From positions 23,077-87,076 of the forward strand of contig CAZGYQ010000002.1 in the NCBI GenBank assembly GCA_964530695.1: a stretch of DNA of 64,000 bases, given 5' to 3'. Shown here in pieces: positions 27,602 to 35,403 of this stretch. Every line of letters starts with the position of its first letter. Position 1 is the first letter of the stretch. The position numbers and the translations under genes were made by a program. This stretch comes from VFBF01 sp964530695. GTDB taxonomy: Bacteria; Pseudomonadota; Alphaproteobacteria; Caulobacterales; Aquidulcibacteraceae. The notes beneath the pieces are model-generated. The model worked only from the letters and a program-made list of their open reading frames with translations. It was not told the DNA's origin and did not search any database.

Positions 27602-27614
27602 GACCGAAACGCGC

Positions 27615-28256
27615 ATGCGCGGCTATTACTTCACCAACCTCACGCACGGGCTTTCCAACATCACGCTACAGCGCCTCAAGATTTCGCGCGTGCATGACCT
27701 CAACGATCCCTACGAGTTGCAGGCCGCTGATTTGAGCGATGAGGCGCTGCGCACTCCATATCAAGATATGCGCGCCAAACTGGCTGAGACGCGCGGCATG
27801 ATCTGTTTTTCCAAGGCATGGGATCAGCCAATCATGTGGAGCCATTACGCCGACCGCCATCGCGGCGTGTGCCTCGGCTGCGATATTCCCGACGATGCGG
27901 TCTTCGACGTGCGCTATGCCGATGCGCGCGTGCCGTTCACGCGCGAGCTGCTGACTCATCCCGATCCGGAAGAATGGATGAAGCGCTATCTCGGCACCAA
28001 GCACGCGGCCTGGGCCTATGAGCAGGAAGTGCGCGTCATTTGCGGCCTCGATCCTGAAACTGCGGAGGACGGGCTCTTCTTCTACGAGTTCGACGACCGC
28101 ATCGCGCTCCGTGAAGTCATCTTAGGCGTGCGTTGTCCGATTCCGAAGGCGCGGGTCGACCGGTTGACTGAGCAGATGGGCGCGTCCGTCGCCGTGCGCA
28201 CCACCACGCTTTCGCACAGCGCATTCGCCGTGCTCGGCGCCGGCGGCGGAGGCTAG
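27615..28256 (+). CDS. DUF2971 protein
   Basis: A 213-aa soluble protein with the DUF2971 layout: YYFTNLTHGLSNITLQRLKI at the N-terminus, RVHDLNDPYEL, then MICFSKAWDQPIMWSHYADR and RGVCLGCDI. The family's biochemical role is unknown, and members are frequent near defence and mobile genes. It starts 13 bases after the 1365-aa gene, so the two are almost certainly co-transcribed, and the PIN-like gene follows 5 bases later. A partner or effector role for the large protein is inferred from this arrangement. Confidence 0.8.
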   Translation: MRGYYFTNLTHGLSNITLQRLKISRVHDLNDPYELQAADLSDEALRTPYQDMRAKLAETRGMICFSKAWDQPIMWSHYADRHRGVCLGCDIPDDAVFDVRYADARVPFTRELLTHPDPEEWMKRYLGTKHAAWAYEQEVRVICGLDPETAEDGLFFYEFDDRIALREVILGVRCPIPKARVDRLTEQMGASVAVRTTTLSHSAFAVLGAGGGG

Positions 28257-28261
28257 ACGCA

Positions 28262-28843
28262 ATGCCTACCTTCACGCTCGACACCAATTGCATTATTGAT
28301 CTTGCCGAGCACCGGTCTGCCGCCAAAGCTGTTCGAGCGTTGTCCGTCAGCAGCGCCGAGGGTCGTGCGCACGTGGCTGTGGTGTCTGTTAGCGCATCTG
28401 AGCGTCAGCCCGGAGATGCATATCTGGAGAACTATAGCGACTTCAAAGCGCGTCTCGCCACGTTGCAACTCGAACACCTGGAGATCCTTCCTACAATTAC
28501 GTACTGGGATATTGGCTTCTGGGGTGTCGGACTATTCGGTGGGACTTCCGAAATGGTCGCGCGCGAGCGCCTGATTCACGAGACGCTGTTTCCTACGATT
28601 CCGTTTTCTTGGCCGGACTTTGCGACACTCGTTGGCATCTCCTCGGACAGCATCCGCGTCCCGGAGGCAAGGCGCTGGCGCAACGCCTTTTGCGACAGGC
28701 AAATGTTTTGGGCGCACGATCACAATCGTCGCGACGTTTTCGTTACGAGCGACGACAATTTTCGGAAGCGCTTGAGCCAGGCGCAGGATTTCAAGGACAG
28801 CAGGATAGCGACGCCCGACGAAGCGGTACGACTTCTAGTGTGA
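28262..28843 (+). CDS. PIN-like domain protein
   Basis: A 193-aa protein. The N-terminus FTLDTNCIIDLAEHR matches the first acidic strand of PIN nucleases, and DVFVTSDDNFRKRL near the C-terminus matches the last acidic motif (D, then S/T-D). The middle (residues 60-130) is larger than in VapC toxins and Trp-rich (ITYWDIGFWGVGLF). PIN domains are Mg-dependent ribonucleases, often toxins. No VapB-like antitoxin precedes it; it follows the DUF2971 gene by 5 bases. It may be the RNase effector of the upstream unit or a separate gene. Confidence 0.65.
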   Translation: MPTFTLDTNCIIDLAEHRSAAKAVRALSVSSAEGRAHVAVVSVSASERQPGDAYLENYSDFKARLATLQLEHLEILPTITYWDIGFWGVGLFGGTSEMVARERLIHETLFPTIPFSWPDFATLVGISSDSIRVPEARRWRNAFCDRQMFWAHDHNRRDVFVTSDDNFRKRLSQAQDFKDSRIATPDEAVRLLV

Positions 28844-28997
28844 CATACGCGGCAGCGCGCGCTGCGATCGTGAGCCCAAGTGGTCTGACAACCTCTCTAG
28901 CTGCCGCATTGGGCGATTTTCGGAAGTTGGATGTCCGTTGACGGCGCTAGATTGCGCGGAGTCAGCTCTTAGGAATGCAGCGCCCGCATATCGTACC

Positions 28998-30284
28998 TCA
29001 GGTCTCGGCCGACTGGCCGGTCTCGCGGCGGCGAGTGTAGACAGCGCCGACGTGATCGAAGGCGGCGCGCGTTGCTTCGTCTTTGAGGTGGGCGTAACGC
29101 GCCGTCACTTCCGGTCGTGAGTGGCCAAGGGCTTTCTGCACAAAAGCTAGGCTGTGGCCGTCTTTTATCAGAAGCGACGCGAAGGTGTGGCGTAGGTCGT
29201 GAATTCGCAGATCGTCAAACTTCGCTTGAGCAATCACCGCCGCCCACGCCTTGCGCGGTGTTTCCATCGGTCCCTTGAACGGCGGCGGCTTGGCGAACAC
29301 CCAGGCAGTCTCGTTGGCGCGACGTTTCAGTATCTCGACGGCGGCGGCGTTGAGATTGATCACTTTGCGACCGGTCCGTCCGGCCTTGTGGCGCTCCGGC
29401 TGAAGGATAATGGCCGGCCGCGAGAAATCGATCTCGGACCACGCCAGATCGCGCATCTCGGCGAGCCTGGCGCCGGTCAGGGCGATGATGCGGAAGAGGT
29501 CGGCATGGTCCTCCCGTATCTCGGCGCACGCCTCCATAGCGTCCAGCACTTCGAACAAGTGCACCGCTTCCTCATCGGTGAGAAAGCGCTCGCGCAGCCG
29601 GTCCGGCGGCTTGGCCGCGCGCGCGGCGGGGTTGTCCTTGATCAACTCGCGCTTGATCGCCCAGTTCAGCATTGCGCAGAGCGTGCGGGTTGCCCGACCG
29701 ACCACTTTGGGACCGCCTAGGATCGTCGATTTCCGGCGAAAGCCCAGCTTTTGGGTACGCGCGGTCTTGAAGTTTGCGACATCCCGCTGCCAGCGGGAAA
29801 TGTCGGGGGTCGTCAGCGTGTTAATGCCGTAGGCGCCCAGAAGGGGCTCTACATGGCAGCGCAGGTCGCGTTCGTCTGTCCGCCACGAGCTTTCCCGCTT
29901 CTCCGGCTTATCGATCCGGCCCTCGGTCAAATAGAGCTGTATCAATTCGGCGATCGTCGCCGCGTTTCGCCGCACTTCCTTGTCGTGCTGGGGATCACCG
30001 CCGCGGCTCGCATTGTGCTTGGCGTCTTCGGCAGCCTTGCGTGCTTTTTCAGCGGTGAAGGGGCCGTAGTCGCCGATCACGAAAAGGCGCTGGCGGCGGC
30101 CGGCGCGGTACTTGAGTTCGAACGTCTTGCGACCGCTTGGGCGGACCCGGAGGCGGAAGCCTTTCACGTCGCTATCCCAAATGCAGTATGCTTTTTCGGC
30201 GTGGGGCTGGGCGGCGTCGATGACGCGTTTCGTCAGCCGTTGAGGTGCTTGCATTCGTACGCAGTCCAGATTTTTGGTCACCAC
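28998..30284 (-). CDS. int: P4-type tyrosine integrase of the ICE
   Basis: Site-specific recombinase (428 aa with the GTG start; an ATG at 30251 is an alternative). The N-terminal arm-binding DUF4102-like domain is visible (TKRVIDAAQPHAEKAYCIWD, GFRLRVRPSGRKTF). The catalytic set is R273 (TGARLAEMRDL), H362 and R365 (IHDLRHTFAS), H388 (LGHSRPEVT) and Y397 (RYAHL), complete and in order. Its 5' end faces the tRNA-Gly fragment at 30425, as expected for integration into a tRNA 3' end. It catalyses insertion and, with a directionality factor, excision. Confidence 0.94.
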   Translation of the reverse strand: MVTKNLDCVRMQAPQRLTKRVIDAAQPHAEKAYCIWDSDVKGFRLRVRPSGRKTFELKYRAGRRQRLFVIGDYGPFTAEKARKAAEDAKHNASRGGDPQHDKEVRRNAATIAELIQLYLTEGRIDKPEKRESSWRTDERDLRCHVEPLLGAYGINTLTTPDISRWQRDVANFKTARTQKLGFRRKSTILGGPKVVGRATRTLCAMLNWAIKRELIKDNPAARAAKPPDRLRERFLTDEEAVHLFEVLDAMEACAEIREDHADLFRIIALTGARLAEMRDLAWSEIDFSRPAIILQPERHKAGRTGRKVINLNAAAVEILKRRANETAWVFAKPPPFKGPMETPRKAWAAVIAQAKFDDLRIHDLRHTFASLLIKDGHSLAFVQKALGHSRPEVTARYAHLKDEATRAAFDHVGAVYTRRRETGQSAET

Positions 30285-30402
30285 ATGGTCACCACGAGAG
30301 CGGCAATCAGCGCCTAGACGCGCCCATCAGCGCTAATCGCGATGTGAGCATAACATATTGCAAATGCAGGGAAAACGACACGTCCGGCAACGCCCGGCAA
30401 CG
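30275..30402. repeat. Three pairs of short direct repeats at the integrase end, candidate arm sites
   Basis: tggtcaccac is repeated at 30275-30284 and 30286-30295 (period 11) over the integrase start. atcagcgc is repeated at 30306-30313 and 30326-30333 (period 20), and ccggcaacg at 30384-30392 and 30394-30402 (period 10). Periods near one or two helical turns, between int and the core site, suit integrase arm-type or accessory-factor sites. Inferred only. Confidence 0.4.
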
Positions 30403-30424
30403 TGCGCAATTATGACCCTGGAGG

Positions 30425-30471
30425 CCTTGCCAAGGTTGGGGTCGGGCGTTCGAATCGCCTCGCCCGCTCCA
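30425..30471 (+). other. attR: ICE right attachment site: 3' fragment of tRNA-Gly(GCC)
   Basis: 47 bases match the 3' part of a bacterial tRNA-Gly(GCC). The anticodon loop is TTGCCAA followed by GGTTG, then variable loop GGGTC, T-stem/loop GGGCG-TTCGAAT-CGCCT, acceptor strand CGCCCGC, discriminator T and encoded CCA. The preceding bases do not complete the anticodon stem (the needed CAACC is replaced) and there is no D-arm or 5' acceptor, so it is not a gene. A 3' tRNA half beside a tyrosine integrase is the classic duplicated core of tRNA integration. By orientation the element lies to the left and the intact tRNA-Gly should mark its left end, outside this window. Confidence 0.85.
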
Positions 30472-30570
30472 GTTTTCTTCGATCGCGAACGATTGCGGCG
30501 CCCCTCCGCAGGGGGTGTCGTCGCGTCGTTGTGCGCATTTCGCTGCGCCCGGGAAATGACCGCTCCCCGT

Positions 30571-30704
30571 CCTTCCCCGCGAGGGGAAGGTGGATCGCGG
30601 CGTCAGCCGCGAGACGGATGGGGCGGCGGCTCCTTGTTGAAAGCGAGCTTACCGCCCCATCAGTCAGCGCGTGCCGCGCTGACAGCTTCCCCTCTCGGGG
30701 AAGC
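30571..30704. repeat. Imperfect inverted repeat made of four hairpins (dispersed palindromic element)
   Basis: Four hairpins in a row: CCTTCCCC/GGGGAAGG (30571-30590), GCGGC/GCCGC (30597-30610), TCAGCGC/GCGCTGA (30664-30682) and GCTTCCCC/GGGGAAGC (30685-30704). The left pair and right pair are near mirror images about the GATGGGG ... CCCCATC centre. It looks like the palindromic intergenic repeats common in alphaproteobacteria. The whole gap 30472-30891 otherwise holds nothing I can support. Confidence 0.6.
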
Positions 30705-30891
30705 ACGGTATCGAGGGCAGATTGCCGAAAAGTAGGGGGAACGGGACCCCCGCGTTCCACGCCTTCGCGCGCCTCCGGTCCATGGCCGCCATGAAAGTGC
30801 GGTTCAATTTCGTGAATTTATCCGACCGGACTCCCGCCCGTGAGATCATCATTCTGTTTTCAACAAACCCGAGCGGCCAGGAACGGAGCAA

Positions 30892-31398
30892 ATGCAGATC
30901 TTCACCCCCGTCACACGCACCGATCTTCAAGCGCACGTCCAGAGCCTCCGGCTCTGGCTGCTGGAGATCGCTGTCTGGCTGGTGGAGGCGATCGGGTTCC
31001 GTGAAGGGCGCAAAGCGCTGCATGCGATGCGTCTCGAAGCGCGGCGCGAGCTGCGCCAGCTCATCTTCCTGATGATGTGTCAGCGAATGCGGTTCCGGAA
31101 ATCGGAGCGCCGTAAACGCTGGCTGCGACCGCCGTCGACGCCGCGTGGCTTTCGCTATGCGCAAAGAGGCCTCGACATGGTGCGGCTCTACACGCGCGGG
31201 ATCGCGCTCAGGACGTTTGCTGAGATGCGCCGCGCGCTCGATGATCTCGACGCCACCGTCACACGCGCCATCGCCCGCGTGCCGAAGGGCGTCTCGACGG
31301 GAAAACTGGTTCTCACCCGGAGCGGCGGCGCCCTCGCCGCCGCAATCCCATCGACAGCGGACGTGGGCGAGGGCGCCCACGCTCCAGACACCTCGTGA
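30892..31398 (+). CDS. Hypothetical basic helical protein
   Basis: 168 aa, not recognised. The first ~110 residues are helical with a hydrophobic stretch (LRLWLLEIAVWLVEAIGF) followed by Arg-rich segments (RRELRQLIFLMMCQRMRFRK), suggesting a membrane-associated or nucleic-acid-binding protein. GGAACGGAGC precedes the ATG as a ribosome site. The last ~25 codons run through a REP-like inverted repeat (31319-31385), so the C-terminus was probably created or extended by that insertion. It lies between the ICE junction and proS on the same strand. Confidence 0.55.
   Translation: MQIFTPVTRTDLQAHVQSLRLWLLEIAVWLVEAIGFREGRKALHAMRLEARRELRQLIFLMMCQRMRFRKSERRKRWLRPPSTPRGFRYAQRGLDMVRLYTRGIALRTFAEMRRALDDLDATVTRAIARVPKGVSTGKLVLTRSGGALAAAIPSTADVGEGAHAPDTS
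31319..31385. repeat. REP-like inverted repeat inside the 3' end of the hypothetical gene
   Basis: GGCGCCCTCGCC (31327-31338) and its exact reverse complement GGCGAGGGCGCC (31366-31377) are flanked by GGAGC (31319-31323) and GCTCC (31381-31385). It is one of several such elements in the chromosomal part and is translated as the C-terminus of the upstream ORF. Confidence 0.6.
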
Positions 31399-31410
31399 TC
31401 TGCGCGAACA

Positions 31411-31497
31411 GGACCGCCGGCGTCCCGCCGGCATACGGTGTTCTGGTCACGCGAGATTCCATCGGAGTCTGGCGGCGCTGCCCCATGCCGGCGGTCC
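31411..31497. repeat. REP-like inverted repeat before proS
   Basis: GGACCGCCGGC (31411-31421) is matched by GCCGGCGGTCC (31487-31497). The same outer sequence begins and ends the repeat at 42599-42689, so both belong to one dispersed family. Confidence 0.6.
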
Positions 31498-31585
31498 TGC
31501 TCTCCGCCGCCAGCGCCATCCCGCTCTTCTAACCGCGCCCGCAAGGCGCTATCACCCCCGCCTCCCGCACACACCCGGAACCCTC

Positions 31586-33133
31586 ATGTCCAAGCACGCG
31601 CTGCCCGTCACCCGGGCTGAGAACTTCCCCGAATGGTACCAGGCGATCGTCCGCGACGCCGACATGGCGGAAGCCTCGCCGGTGCGCGGCTGCATGGTCA
31701 TCAAGCCGTGGGGCTATGGGGTCTGGGAGCTGATCCAGCGCCAGCTCGACGACCGGATCAAGGAAACCGGCCACGAGAACTGCTACTTCCCGCTCTTCAT
31801 TCCGATGAGCTTCATCGCCAAGGAGGCCCAGCACGTCGAGGGCTTCGCCAAGGAGATGGCGGTGGTCACGCACCACCGGCTGAAGAATGTCGACGGCAAG
31901 CTCGAGGTCGATCCCGATGCGGAGCTTGAAGAGCCGCTGATCGTGCGGCCGACGTCGGAGACCATCATCGGCGATGCGTTCAATCGCTGGGTGCAGAGCT
32001 ACCGGGACCTGCCGCTGCTGATCAACCAGTGGGCCAACGTCGTGCGCTGGGAAATGCGCACGCGGCTGTTCCTGCGCACGGCGGAATTTCTCTGGCAGGA
32101 GGGTCACACCGCCCACGCCGATGAAGCCGAGGCGCGCGAACACACGCTGCGCATGCTCGAAGTCTATCGCGAGTTCGCCGAGACAGTGCTGGCGATGCCG
32201 GTGATCGCCGGTGAAAAGCCCGAGAACGAACGCTTCCCCGGCGCCGACAACACCTACTCCATCGAAGCGATGATGCAGGATGGCAAGGCCTTGCAGGCCG
32301 GCACCTCGCACTATCTCGGCACGCACTTCGCCAAGGCGCAGGACATCAAGTACCAGGACAAGGACGGCGGCCAGACCTACTGCCACACCACGAGCTGGGG
32401 CGTATCCACGCGCATGATCGGCGGCGTGATCATGACCCACGGCGACGACGACGGGTTGCGGTTGCCGCCCACGATTGCGCCGAAGCAGATCGTCATCGTG
32501 CCGATGCTGCGCGACAAGCCCGAGGACGCCGACGTGCTCGCCTACTGCGATGCGCTGCAGAAGGATCTCGCGAAGCGCGCCGCGTTTGGCGTGGGCCTGC
32601 GGGCGTTCGTCGACAAGAAGGCCACCCGATCGGCGGACAAGCGCTGGAACTGGGTGCGCCGCGGCGCGCCGCTGATCCTTGAAGTCGGTCCGCGCGACGC
32701 GGCCGGCGGGCAGGTGACGTTCATGCGTCGCGACCAGTTGCGCAACGGGGAGAAGGTGGCGTCGCAGGCGCTGGCGCGGGATGCGTTCGTGGATGTCGCG
32801 GGCGGGTTGCTCGAGGATATCCAGGCCGGGCTCTATGCCGAGGCGAAGGAAAGGCTGGAGCTGTCCATCACGCCGATAGCCACCTTCGGTGACCTCGAAA
32901 CCTATTTCGGCGCCGCCGCCGAGGACGACGAGGCCGCGAGCGCCTTCAAGGGCTGGGCCCGCGTCTCATGGTCGAAGCCGACGGGCGATGCGCTCGAAGC
33001 CGTGGCGACGCGCCTCAAGGCGCTGAAGCTCACGATCCGCAACGCGCCGACGGCGCAGGCGAAGGCCCACGGCGCCTGCATCTTCACCGGGGCGCCGGGG
33101 GTCGAAGAGGTGCTGATCGCGCGGTCATACTGA
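31586..33133 (+). CDS. proS: Prolyl-tRNA synthetase, archaeal/eukaryotic-like type
   Basis: A 515-aa class II synthetase that charges tRNA-Pro. Class II motifs are clear: motif 2 region NVVRWEMRTRLFLRTAEFLWQ and motif 3 region STRMIGGVIMTHGDDDGLRL, with the proline-binding RPTSETI. These are signatures of the archaeal/eukaryotic-like (ProS type 3) group, which lacks the bacterial editing insertion. The frame is open upstream to 31145 through repeat sequence, but the ATG at 31586 begins the protein. The C-terminal domain ends in the conserved terminal Tyr (LIARSY), while the four Cys of the usual zinc site are absent. Most alphaproteobacteria carry a bacterial-type ProS, so this copy is notable. 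Confidence 0.93.
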   Translation: MSKHALPVTRAENFPEWYQAIVRDADMAEASPVRGCMVIKPWGYGVWELIQRQLDDRIKETGHENCYFPLFIPMSFIAKEAQHVEGFAKEMAVVTHHRLKNVDGKLEVDPDAELEEPLIVRPTSETIIGDAFNRWVQSYRDLPLLINQWANVVRWEMRTRLFLRTAEFLWQEGHTAHADEAEAREHTLRMLEVYREFAETVLAMPVIAGEKPENERFPGADNTYSIEAMMQDGKALQAGTSHYLGTHFAKAQDIKYQDKDGGQTYCHTTSWGVSTRMIGGVIMTHGDDDGLRLPPTIAPKQIVIVPMLRDKPEDADVLAYCDALQKDLAKRAAFGVGLRAFVDKKATRSADKRWNWVRRGAPLILEVGPRDAAGGQVTFMRRDQLRNGEKVASQALARDAFVDVAGGLLEDIQAGLYAEAKERLELSITPIATFGDLETYFGAAAEDDEAASAFKGWARVSWSKPTGDALEAVATRLKALKLTIRNAPTAQAKAHGACIFTGAPGVEEVLIARSY

Positions 33134-33223
33134 GCGCATGGCAGGCATGCGGTGGAATATTCGGGAAGTATTTCGGCCGTCGCTTGAACCGAAGCAGCGG
33201 AGAGGATACCTGCCCGAAACGAT

Positions 33224-34681
33224 ATGCGAGCAAACCCCGCCTTCGTGATCTTCGGCGCCACTGGCGATCTGGCCCGGCGCATGCTGTTTCCGTCGCTGTA
33301 TTTTCTCGACGCGGACGGCCTGCTGCCGCCGGACCTGAGGATCATCGGCGCCGCGCGGTCTTCGCTCAGGGATTCCGACTTCCGCGCCGAGATCGAGACG
33401 GCGGTGAAGGCGCGCTCGGCGGCGCCGCTCGACACCGAGGTGTGGAAACGCTTCGCCTCCCGGCTGCGCTATTGCGGCGGCGATGCGGATGCGCCGGAAA
33501 CATACGGCTGTCTCGCCAGTCTGCTGGAGGGCGCGCAGGAGCGGGTCTTCTATCTGAGCACCTCGCCCGCACTCTATGGCGCCATCGTGCGGGGCCTGGC
33601 CGGGGCGAATCTGTCGGAAGGCGAGAGCCGCATCATCGTCGAAAAGCCCATCGGTCGCGACCGGGCCTCCTGCGACGCCATCAACGATGAGCTGTCGCAA
33701 CACTTCTCCGAGAAGCAGATCTTCCGCATCGATCACTATCTCGGCAAGGAGGCGGTGCAGAATCTCATCGCGCTCAGGTTCGCCAACACCCTGTTCGAGC
33801 CGCTGTGGGACAAGGTCTCCATCGACCACGTGCAGATCACCGTCGCCGAGACCGTCGGCGTCGAGGGCCGGTGGGCCTACTACAACGAATACGGCGCCAT
33901 GCGGGACATGGTGCAGAACCATCTGCTGCAACTTCTGTGTCTGGTCGCCATGGAGCCCCCGGCCGATCTCGATCCGGAGTCGGTGCGCAATGAGAAGGTC
34001 AAGGTGCTGCGCTCGCTGCGCCCGATCGGCGGCGCCGATATCGCGCGCTGCACCGTGCGCGGTCAGTACCGGCGCGGCGTCACCGACGGCGAGCCCGCGC
34101 CGGGCTATACCGAGGAAACCGGCGGCGCGACGAGCGACACCGAGACCTTCGTCGCACTCTGCGCCCAGATCGACAATTGGCGCTGGGCGGGCGTGCCGTT
34201 CTATCTGCGCACCGGCAAACGGATGCCCGCGCGGTCATCGGAGATCGTCATCCAGTTCCGCGCCGTGCCGCATTCGATCTTCGGCGAGAACGACCTGATG
34301 GCCAATCGCCTCACCATCCGGCTGCAGCCGGAGGAGGAGATCTCGCTGCTGCTGATGAACAAGACGCCGACGCTGGCGCAAGGCGCGGCGCGGCATGGAT
34401 TCGATCTCAAGCCGCTCTCGCTCAATCTCAGCCTCGACGATGCCTTCTCCAAGCAGCGCCGGCGCATCGCCTACGAGCGGTTGCTGCTGGAAGCGCTGCA
34501 GAACAATTCGACGCTGTTTGTCCGCCGCGATGAGTCTGAGGCCGCCTGGGCGTGGGTGGACGCCATCATCGACGGCTGGACGAAGCAGGGCGTGACGCCA
34601 GCGCCGTACCCGGCTGGCTCTTGGGGACCGTCCGGCGCGTTTTCGCTCACGCTGCGCAACGGTCACACGTGGTTCGAATGA
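33224..34681 (+). CDS. zwf: Glucose-6-phosphate 1-dehydrogenase
   Basis: Oxidises glucose-6-phosphate to 6-phosphogluconolactone, the entry to the Entner-Doudoroff and pentose phosphate routes (485 aa, normal). The N-terminal NADP fingerprint is IFGATGDLARRMLFPSLY; the substrate-binding/catalytic stretch is FRIDHYLGKEAVQN. It leads the operon zwf-pgl-edd-eda, with each following gene overlapping the previous by 4 bases. Its own start lies about 90 bases after proS, so a promoter in that gap is likely. Confidence 0.96.
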   Translation: MRANPAFVIFGATGDLARRMLFPSLYFLDADGLLPPDLRIIGAARSSLRDSDFRAEIETAVKARSAAPLDTEVWKRFASRLRYCGGDADAPETYGCLASLLEGAQERVFYLSTSPALYGAIVRGLAGANLSEGESRIIVEKPIGRDRASCDAINDELSQHFSEKQIFRIDHYLGKEAVQNLIALRFANTLFEPLWDKVSIDHVQITVAETVGVEGRWAYYNEYGAMRDMVQNHLLQLLCLVAMEPPADLDPESVRNEKVKVLRSLRPIGGADIARCTVRGQYRRGVTDGEPAPGYTEETGGATSDTETFVALCAQIDNWRWAGVPFYLRTGKRMPARSSEIVIQFRAVPHSIFGENDLMANRLTIRLQPEEEISLLLMNKTPTLAQGAARHGFDLKPLSLNLSLDDAFSKQRRRIAYERLLLEALQNNSTLFVRRDESEAAWAWVDAIIDGWTKQGVTPAPYPAGSWGPSGAFSLTLRNGHTWFE

Positions 34682-35403
34682 CAGCGCCGCCCCCAGATCA
34701 CCCGCATGTCGAATTCCACGCCTATCCGGACATGGCGGCTCTCGCGACCGCGGTCGCCGGAGATATCGCCGCGCTGCTCGCCGGCGCCGTGCTCGCGCGC
34801 GGACGCGGCGCGCTCATAGTTCCCGGTGGAACGTCTCCCGGGCCGCTGTTTGAGGCCTTGCGCGATGCGGACCTGCCTTGGGCGGATATCACTGTGTCCC
34901 TGTCGGACGAACGCTGGCTGGATGTGGCGGCGGCGGGCAGCAACGAGCGGCTCGTGCGCGAACGGCTGCTGGAAGGCCGCGCCCGGAAATCGCGTTTTGT
35001 GTCTTGGCGCGGGGCGGCGGAATCGATGGGCGACGCGGCGGCGCGTCTCAGCGCGGAACTGTCTTCCGCGATCCCGTTCGATGTCTGCGTGCTGGGTCTC
35101 GGCCTCGACGGGCATGTGGCCTCGCTCGTTCCCGGCGCCGAGGGGTACGAGGCGGCGATGCGCGGCGGCGCGACTGTTCTCCCCGTGCATGCGGAAGGCG
35201 CGGCGGGCGCGGCGGATCGCCTGACGCTCTCGTTTCCAGCCATTGCGGCGTCCAGGCGTGTCATTCTGCTCTTCAGCGGCGACGCCAAGCGCAGCGTCTT
35301 CGACGACGCGATGGCCGGCGCCGGCGCCACGCCCATCGTAGCGCTGTTGCGCGATGCGAAAATTCCGGTTTGGGCCTGCTGGTGCCCGGAGGCAAAGTCA
35401 TGA
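34678..35403 (+). CDS. pgl: 6-phosphogluconolactonase
   Basis: Hydrolyses 6-phosphogluconolactone to 6-phosphogluconate (241 aa, DevB type). Typical motifs are VPGGTSPGPLFEAL, VSLSDERWL, SNERLVRERLL and LGLGLDGHVASLVPG. The frame is open within zwf, but the ATG at 34678 overlaps the zwf stop (ATGA), and its stop overlaps edd in the same way. Confidence 0.95.
   Translation: MTAPPPDHPHVEFHAYPDMAALATAVAGDIAALLAGAVLARGRGALIVPGGTSPGPLFEALRDADLPWADITVSLSDERWLDVAAAGSNERLVRERLLEGRARKSRFVSWRGAAESMGDAAARLSAELSSAIPFDVCVLGLGLDGHVASLVPGAEGYEAAMRGGATVLPVHAEGAAGAADRLTLSFPAIAASRRVILLFSGDAKRSVFDDAMAGAGATPIVALLRDAKIPVWACWCPEAKS

Larger units (their letters stand above)
1..30471. mobile_element. Integrative and conjugative element, right part (left end outside the window)
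   Basis: The right limit is the tRNA-Gly(GCC) 3' fragment at 30425-30471 next to the integrase. Inside are a complete MPF-T channel operon with coupling protein, hipBA and a putative defence unit. No second tRNA-Gly copy is seen leftward to base 1, so the element should extend beyond the window and the catabolic genes at 1-9767 would be cargo. Relaxase, replication and partition genes are not visible. Base composition left of 30471 is visibly less GC-rich than to its right. The part from 9851 rightward is well supported; membership of 1-9767 is inference. Confidence 0.6.

Noticed and set aside
30425..30471. Functional tRNA-Gly gene
   Set aside because: Only the 3' half is present; the 5' anticodon strand, D-arm and 5' acceptor are missing, so it is an attachment-site copy.
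28844..30471. CRISPR array at the integrase end
   Set aside because: The short repeats come in pairs of different sequence without regular spacers, and no cas gene is present anywhere in the window.
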